DNA of 64,000 nucleotides from Lingula anatina. Taxonomy: Eukaryota; Brachiopoda; Lingulata; Lingulida; Lingulidae. Positions 58,501 through 64,000 of this stretch are shown here, piece after piece (the first letter of the stretch is position 1; each line of letters begins with the position of its first letter). The notes beneath the pieces were generated by a model. It had not been told where the DNA came from and made no database searches. It was given only the letters and a program-made list of their open reading frames with translations. Where the stretch lies: NCBI RefSeq assembly GCF_001039355.2, contig NW_019774759.1, forward strand, positions 202,527-266,526, read 5' to 3'. The position numbers and the translations under genes are program-made.

Positions 58501-59616
58501 TGTGTTACGTTACCTCACAAACATCCCCACATACATAAAGTATATGTACTTAAACATGTTCGACCGTCATAGGAGCGGATCCTGGATTATTTGAAGGGGG
58601 GGGGGGGGTACACTGATTCAAAGCCGACCACCCCAGCTTGGCCGATGAAGGGCCCCGAAAATTGTTGGCGTTTTAGAGGGCGAAGGGTATGGAACGCCGT
58701 TTGTACACAAATGATGAAAGTATCATTTTGACAAGAAAAAATTTTTGCGAGGTGCTAACATCATTTTGAGATCGTCACTTTCATCATTTTGATAAAAATT
58801 TGTATTATGTAAGTCGTTTTCATTATTTTGACATAGTCGGTTCTTTCATTTTGAGAGAATACTATTTTCTACAAAGTCGTTTTATCATTTTGAGATGTCG
58901 AGTTTATTGTTTAGAGATACCGATATGCTTTGCGCGAGATGACGCAAAACCAGGGCCCCGTAACTCGAAAGCATCGCACATTGCGACCGAGCGCAAGCGT
59001 CTCGATTCCATAACTCGCCCATACTCGTTCCATATAATACACTGTAACCTCTATGTGATATCGCTATTCGCAATACGCGATGCTTTCGAGTTACGGGGCC
59101 CAGGGATCCTCTCATAACGAACTTCAAAAATCAGATTTCCCATTTAATTGTTTTCATAAACTCATGTCTGTAACCCACCATAAGAGCAAGAAAACTCTGG
59201 AATGATAATCCAGTTAATTTATTCTGGAAAAGCGACAGTAACCGTACTTAAACGAATTCGTTGGCCTTCAATATACACAACTTTAAACAATAACCGTTAT
59301 TTTTTTTTTTTTTCGGAAAACGTCGGAATAATTAAACGTTATTTTTTATGAAAACGTCGGAATTATACAATCTCTATAAATCATTTCAGGAACAGAACAA
59401 GTGATGGAAAATTTACAGGAATCAGAAGGGGAAACTGCAATGGACTTTCACCTCGCAGATCCAACAGTTGTTGCCTTGGAGATCGTCCAGGCAACTGTTG
59501 CTAGGCAGTACGAAGTGTACACAAGTTCCGATATATTGACATCAATACTGGTATTTCTAGGGAAAATATCACCAGAATTAGCTGACCAACTTACTATGAA
59601 AGCATTTTTTGGATAA
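55264..59616 (+). CDS. 11-beta-hydroxysteroid dehydrogenase 1-like, gene B
   Basis: Six exons, 55264-55351, 56114-56244, 56694-56795, 57468-57684, 58252-58389 and 59390-59616 (stop TAA), give 300 residues. Same enzyme family, ER anchor and gene structure as gene A. Motifs [20 protein letters not shown] and YTASK are all present, so the active site is complete. Exon 1 lacks one codon (LKMSLALS instead of LKKLSLALS). Exon 4 has one extra codon (RIPKMFDMWFGS). Exon 6 is diverged from gene A. Exons and the 5' leader are closer to gene C than to A. Intron 5 is enlarged by a TIR element and a TCATTTTGA-type repeat. Function beyond SDR oxidoreductase is inferred from family. Confidence 0.9.
55544..55585. 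repeat. (TTTA)n microsatellite
   Basis: In intron 1 of HSD gene B. The matching place in gene C (about 60950) has only a short remnant. Confidence 0.9.
57790..57813. repeat. Short hairpin AGTCTGATAT / ATATCAGACT
   Basis: Two 10-base arms with a 2-base spacer in intron 4 of HSD gene B. Gene C has only one arm at the same place (near 63048). Confidence 0.7.
58571..58608 (+). repeat. Dispersed repeat family B, copy 2
   Basis: AGGAGCGGATCCTGGATTAT then TTGAAG and a G run, matching the reverse complement of 15745-15780. It sits in intron 5 of HSD gene B and is absent from that intron in gene C as far as visible. Confidence 0.55.
58723..58895. repeat. Degenerate repeat with six TCATTTTGA(C/G/T)A motifs
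   Basis: Motif starts at about 58723, 58761, 58784, 58823 (TTATTTTGACA), 58846 and 58885. Several are preceded by AAGTCGTTTT. Spacing is 23 to 39 bases, so it is not a clean tandem array. It lies between repeat family B and the TIR element in HSD gene B intron 5. Confidence 0.55.
58953..59101. mobile_element. MITE-like element with perfect 25-bp terminal inverted repeats
   Basis: The left end at 58953-58977 begins GGGCCCCGTAACTCGAAAGC. The right end at 59077-59101 is its exact reverse complement. Total 149 bp, non-coding, in intron 5 of HSD gene B. No clear target-site duplication. The same intron of gene C is not visible, so insertion cannot be shown by comparison. Confidence 0.7.
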
Positions 59617-60675
59617 AATATCAATGACTGATAAAGATGTATTAGGAATTAACTGAAAATGTAAAAAAAAAAAATTATAAAATAATTCATCTCTTGTCTG
59701 AAATGTATTCTGGGTAATGTCATTATGATATTTGTGTCTGACAGATTCGATTTTCTAGAATTTTATTCATACAAAGTCGACTTACTATAACAGCAACAAC
59801 AACAACAAGAACAACAACAACAACAACAGCAATAATGATAATAATAATAACAATAATAACAATTTGATGCACTCCCCTTCGGATACGCTTAACTTCTTTT
59901 AAAACAAGCCCCATAACTTGTTATTCCATGTGCAAAAGCCTAGCACCAAGCTGGATTTTTTTTAAAATCAACATATCTCGTATCCTCGTGTATATTGCAA
60001 AATGTTTGAAAAAAGGTAAAGCGGCAAGACCGCTCCGTTCTTGGAGGTCAAAGAAGACCCGTAGTTAATACACAATCAAGATAGTTGTCACAACTAATAC
60101 AACGGGTGAGAAAGAGGTCATATTCAGCAATCGCATCCCAGCCTACAGCTGCCATCAAGTAATTATTATTTGCTGATCTTTTTTAATATTCTCTATTGAA
60201 AAAAAATTGGAGCAACTTCAATTAATTTTCACATCAAATTTTGCGTATTACTAGATCTCCTGCCAGCAATGTTGTCGCAATGCGCAACAGAAAGATTCCC
60301 GACGTGGAGCATAAAGACGTTGCCTAAGTAGGGCCTACCAGTGATTGCTTTGGCGATCGTCCAGACAACTTTTACTAAGATTATTATTTTGTCGTGTGAT
60401 AATATCCATTGCACATAAATTGCCCACATTATTATTAAATATTTTAAAAAATGGTTACTTAAAAACACAACGTGAATTGCTTAGTATTGTCATTTGCCCT
60501 TTTCTATTGGTGGTGAATTCCCCGTCAAATTCAATACTTCTTTGCTTTTCTTGACTGACCTAAATTTAAGTGATAACAGACAGTAATAAAATACTTCGAC
60601 TGTATCAGACAGTGTAGCTTGTATTTACTTCGTCTCTGAAGATTGTGACTGTGACCACGATATCTAGGACTGAAC
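59617..60675. other. Region between HSD genes B and C
   Basis: Contains the 3' UTR of gene B, an impure (CAA)n/(TAA)n microsatellite at about 59790-59872, and from about 60380 the upstream block and conserved leader shared by all three HSD genes. At about 60338-60370 there is a fragment resembling part of exon 6 (GTGATTGCTTTGGCGATCGT, then CCAGACAAC), suggesting a remnant of another HSD copy. Confidence 0.5.
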
Positions 60676-63600
60676 ATGGGATACGGACTGAAAAAGTTGT
60701 CCTTGGCGCTCTCTGCCGTGGTCATAGCATATTTACTTATGTACAGTGGAACCAAGTTTGATCCAGGTATGCGACTGTGTAACAGGAATGGAAGTCCGCT
60801 AGGAACCGTTGTCTGCCCCCCGTTACTTTGTACAGGTGACATTCGTGCTATATACTAACCCCAATACTCCAACCAACCCTAACCTGTATTAATCATATGG
60901 GACCCCGGACTTCCATTCCTAGGACTTTATTCATGTTACACGGTTCCTTTTTTTTCTATTTATGATTTTTTTTACCCCCATACTTCACGCTAACCATATA
61001 ACCTGTATGAAGGGTGGAGTCTTTGTTACACTGTCCTTTAATTTTGTCTTAACACCGATGGGGATGACAACTGGTGAACTGATGAAAGGCAAATTGTTTG
61101 GTTCTTGCCTTTGCCAGTTCCCTGACAGACGGTAAACCGATTCTCTTCACTGGGTGTACATCGAGTCTAGATCCAAACTTTTCTTCTTTTTCCATATCTC
61201 CTTACGTGACCTGACCATAACGGATAAAGATATTGACATAAACACCCCTGAATTAGGTCGCACAATGGCACGTTCGGCTTCCCCCTCACCAGGTCACGGA
61301 GAGGATTATTTTACAAGATATTCACAGATATTTCTTTGACTATTCTTAGAATGTTTCTGTACTGCGATTTTTTGGGTAAATTTGATCATGTTTGTCGCCA
61401 AAGGATTTGCAACATCCACGGATCTCTGAACAGCCTTCCGTTCATATTATTTCGTCTATGACTATATTGATAATAATACAGAAAATAACAATTATATATA
61501 TATATATATATGAGCGTTTTGATAATTGCTATACAAAACCAATCTATTATCCAGCCGACGTCCAAGACAAGAAAGTTCTGATAACAGGAGCATCGTCTGG
61601 GATTGGAAAACAGATGGCGTACCATTTTGCCAAGATGGGAGCAAACCTGGTCTTGACAGCTCGCAGAGAGAATCTTTTGAAAGAGGTTCAAAACGTTTTC
61701 ACTTTCTTTAAGTTGTATTTATCAATATTTGTCAAGACCTATGGGAAACGCAGCGCAAGTGTTTCTAGCCCTTAGTAGTTTTCTAGTCCTTTGGAGTTTA
61801 CACCAATCCTTACATCCACCATAAAGTTTACAACTGATGATATGGTCACTCCCGTCCCAGTGATTTATTCACCCTTTAAAAAAAGTATTTTAAAATGTTA
61901 TATGGAAATGTTTCGGCGCTTTCGGTAAAATTGACTTAAATAGCCAAAGACGAAATGCACTCTGCTAAAATTTTTTCACAAATTATTTTAATGTGACCAA
62001 AATTCGGTCATTGTAGCTGTAAAATATTTGCAAATTGTAATTTTATGGACGTATTATATCATATTTTCAAATATTTTTTTTTAGGTTATAGAAAAATGTA
62101 AGCAGCTGTCTCCGAACCCAAACGCTAATCATGCTTATATAGTTGCTGACATGAAAGAGCTGCAGAAGACAAAAGATGTTATAAAGGTGAGCAAGAAGAA
62201 TAGGTATCTGTATACAGTTCCCGCTTAATGGCTGCCACATAACAATGAAATTGTAATGAAAGAAACCTTGAAACCGAGCTGTGATTTGTAAAAAAAAATT
62301 TGATCTAATACATATTCAATACAATAATTTGAATGAGTGGAAAGTTAACAGAACTCATGCAGTGATCGATCACAATTATCTTTGTTTTTGTTTTTGTTTT
62401 GTTTTTTGCGAAAATTGACACAATAAAACAATTTAATTCATCCTGGAGAAGAATAATCAATAGCAATGCGTAGGGTTTTCAAGATTGCTCACTCATGAAA
62501 ACATGCATGGTTAGCGATGACGAGAAGTACTGACGTGTTTCCATCTGTGTCCGATTAGATTGCATAGGGAAGGACTGACTTCTGATGGACTTATGGAGAG
62601 CAAAATGCTAACATCTAATAAAAACCACTTTGAAATTCTTTTTTCTTCTAAATTCTTTGGGTCAGCTGCACTTTCCTCCCCCCGGTTCAATATAACCCTA
62701 ATGTACCTCCTGTGACCTCCTGTATTTCCAGTTTAGTGTGGACGCTTTAAAGGGTCTGGACATCTTGGTGCTTAACCATGCCAGGTTACCAACAACTTTC
62801 AAATTGTGGTTTGGGAGCCAACAGAACCTGACAGATCTGGCAACGGACATGGACATCAACTTCAGAGCCTACGTACATCTCGCCTCGCACGCACTTCCAC
62901 ACTTAATGAAGAGCAAAGGGAGGATTGCATTTGTTTCTTCTGTAGCAGGTGCAAGTTTGGCCTTTTTTACTGTGAATTGAGTATTTATCGAGTAGTACTT
63001 AACAATGCACTTTGTCTAAGAAGTTCACAGTCCTTGACATCATCAAAAAGTCTGATACATACATCACTATATATACTTTCCTAGCAAAAAGGTGCCAACC
63101 CTAATGAAATGCTTAAAGCGATACAGAAAATCAAGCCATAAACCGATGTTTTTATTCAGCTTCTAAAATGATTTTTGGCAGAATTTCACTGATTTTATTG
63201 ATGAATATGCTAACGATAGTAAAAAAATCAAAGCCACATTTTTCGTGCAGTGTGGAGTATTTCTAATGTCACTCTGCTAGGTTAATTGATCTACAAATTC
63301 CGTCTACAGCTTACAAGATGATCGGTTGCCTGCTTGTTATGCACTGTTTAAATCTATGGTTACCCTTGTAGCAATGTACATAATCACGGTAGGGGTGACA
63401 CTTTTTTAGCTAGGGGAGTATATTATCACACAGACAAGACTGCATTGCGGCTCTGGCCTCGAGTTTTAGAAGATTTTCAAAGATTTCTAGTAACTTACCT
63501 CTCATCTATCGATCAGCATGTACCTTCGTTGGTGGAAATCCTTTTGCGGCGATTTCATGCATAGGTCTTGCTATTTTATTCCAGAAAAGATCCCGTTTCC

Positions 63601-63722
63601 TGGGATGGCAGTGTACACTGCATCAAAGCACGCAATGCAAGGGTTCTTTGGCGTACTAAGACAAGAGATGGTGATGAGAAACACAGGCGTATCTATCACC
63701 TCGTGCATGGTGGCCGGGACCG
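60676..63722 (+). CDS. 11-beta-hydroxysteroid dehydrogenase 1-like, gene C, 3'-partial
   Basis: Five exons are in the window: 60676-60766, 61555-61685, 62085-62186, 62732-62948 and 63585-63722. Exon 6 with the C-terminus must lie to the right. Same family and motifs as genes A and B: ER anchor, [20 protein letters not shown] and YTASK, all intact. Exon 4 reads [12 protein letters not shown] where gene B has RIPKMFDMWFGS, so this is the fastest-changing part and may affect substrate binding (inference). Introns align well with those of gene B, so B and C are recent duplicates. Confidence 0.9.
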
Positions 63723-64000
63723 GTAAGAAAATTTAGCACACATAACATCTATTATTATGTAACTTATAAAGTTTCAAATGACACGGGAAAACCCCATGCA
63801 ATTGAGCTCTCGGATGTTAGGGACAGTTGCATAAATGTGTGTGTTACGTTACCTTAAAAATGATCCTACATATATGTTCATAAGCATGTTCTACCGTCAC
63901 CGTGCAGAGATACCTGTTAGCTTGTGGTTAATCAACATATTCAAACGTTACTGAAATTCACCTTCCCATATAAACAGCATTCTTTGGTCTCTGAAACACA

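Noticed and set aside
61392-61775. 127-residue plus-strand frame in HSD gene C
   Set aside because: It contains real exon 2, but both ends are intron sequence, including a (TA)n-coded Ile/Tyr run. Splice sites and gene B show the true borders.
1-64000. tRNA, rRNA or other structured RNA genes
   Set aside because: I looked for tRNA-like A and B box motifs and clear cloverleaf or rRNA sequence and saw none that I could support without a covariance search.

Overview
This window is nuclear DNA of an animal, most likely a mollusc and plausibly a bivalve (inference). The DNA is AT-rich. Genes have many short exons with GT-AG introns, the non-coding DNA is full of microsatellites and small inverted-repeat elements, and the gene content is metazoan: a CHST15-type sulfotransferase, xyloside xylosyltransferase 1, a CARD caspase, an MS4A-like tetraspan protein, the proteasome beta1 subunit and 11-beta-HSD1-like dehydrogenases. 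Exon joins were worked out by hand from splice sites, reading phase and protein-family similarity. All phases in the listed gene models add up.

Layout. 760-4693 (+): a zinc-dependent medium-chain alcohol dehydrogenase lacking its N-terminal exon. 7507-10485 (+): a profilin-like gene with a TATA promoter and a roughly 1.9 kb intron in its 5' UTR. 11248-17974 (-): an eight-exon CHST15-like sulfotransferase with MITE-like elements in its introns. 18-21 kb: no gene recognised. 21073-31970: a 5.3-5.4 kb block present twice in direct orientation, joined at a poly-C run and one N; both copies hold the last two exons of the MS4A-like gene, whose full model is 31345-33956 (-). 34957-37656 (+): PSMB6. 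39843-42109 (-): XXYLT1, with a 185-N gap in intron 1. 42646-47470 (+): a CARD-containing initiator caspase, head-to-head with XXYLT1. 49631 to the end (+): a tandem array of 11-beta-hydroxysteroid-dehydrogenase-1-like genes: one complete gene, a second copy of its exons 4-6, a second complete gene, and a third that runs off the window.

The genes do not form an operon or one pathway. XXYLT1 (O-glycan xylosylation) and the CHST15-like enzyme (glycosaminoglycan sulfation) are both secretory-pathway glycan enzymes, but nothing links their regulation here. The HSD array is the one clear local gene-family expansion. No convincing new defence or regulatory system was found. The points most worth a second look are the two near-identical duplications that each sit against an N (probably alternative haplotypes placed in tandem), a small inverted-repeat element family sharing a CTGGTAGAGGGTA-like end, a possible N-terminal extension or upstream ORF on the caspase, an orphan exon-like ORF next to the HSD genes, and the clean intron split between propeptide and catalytic threonine in PSMB6.
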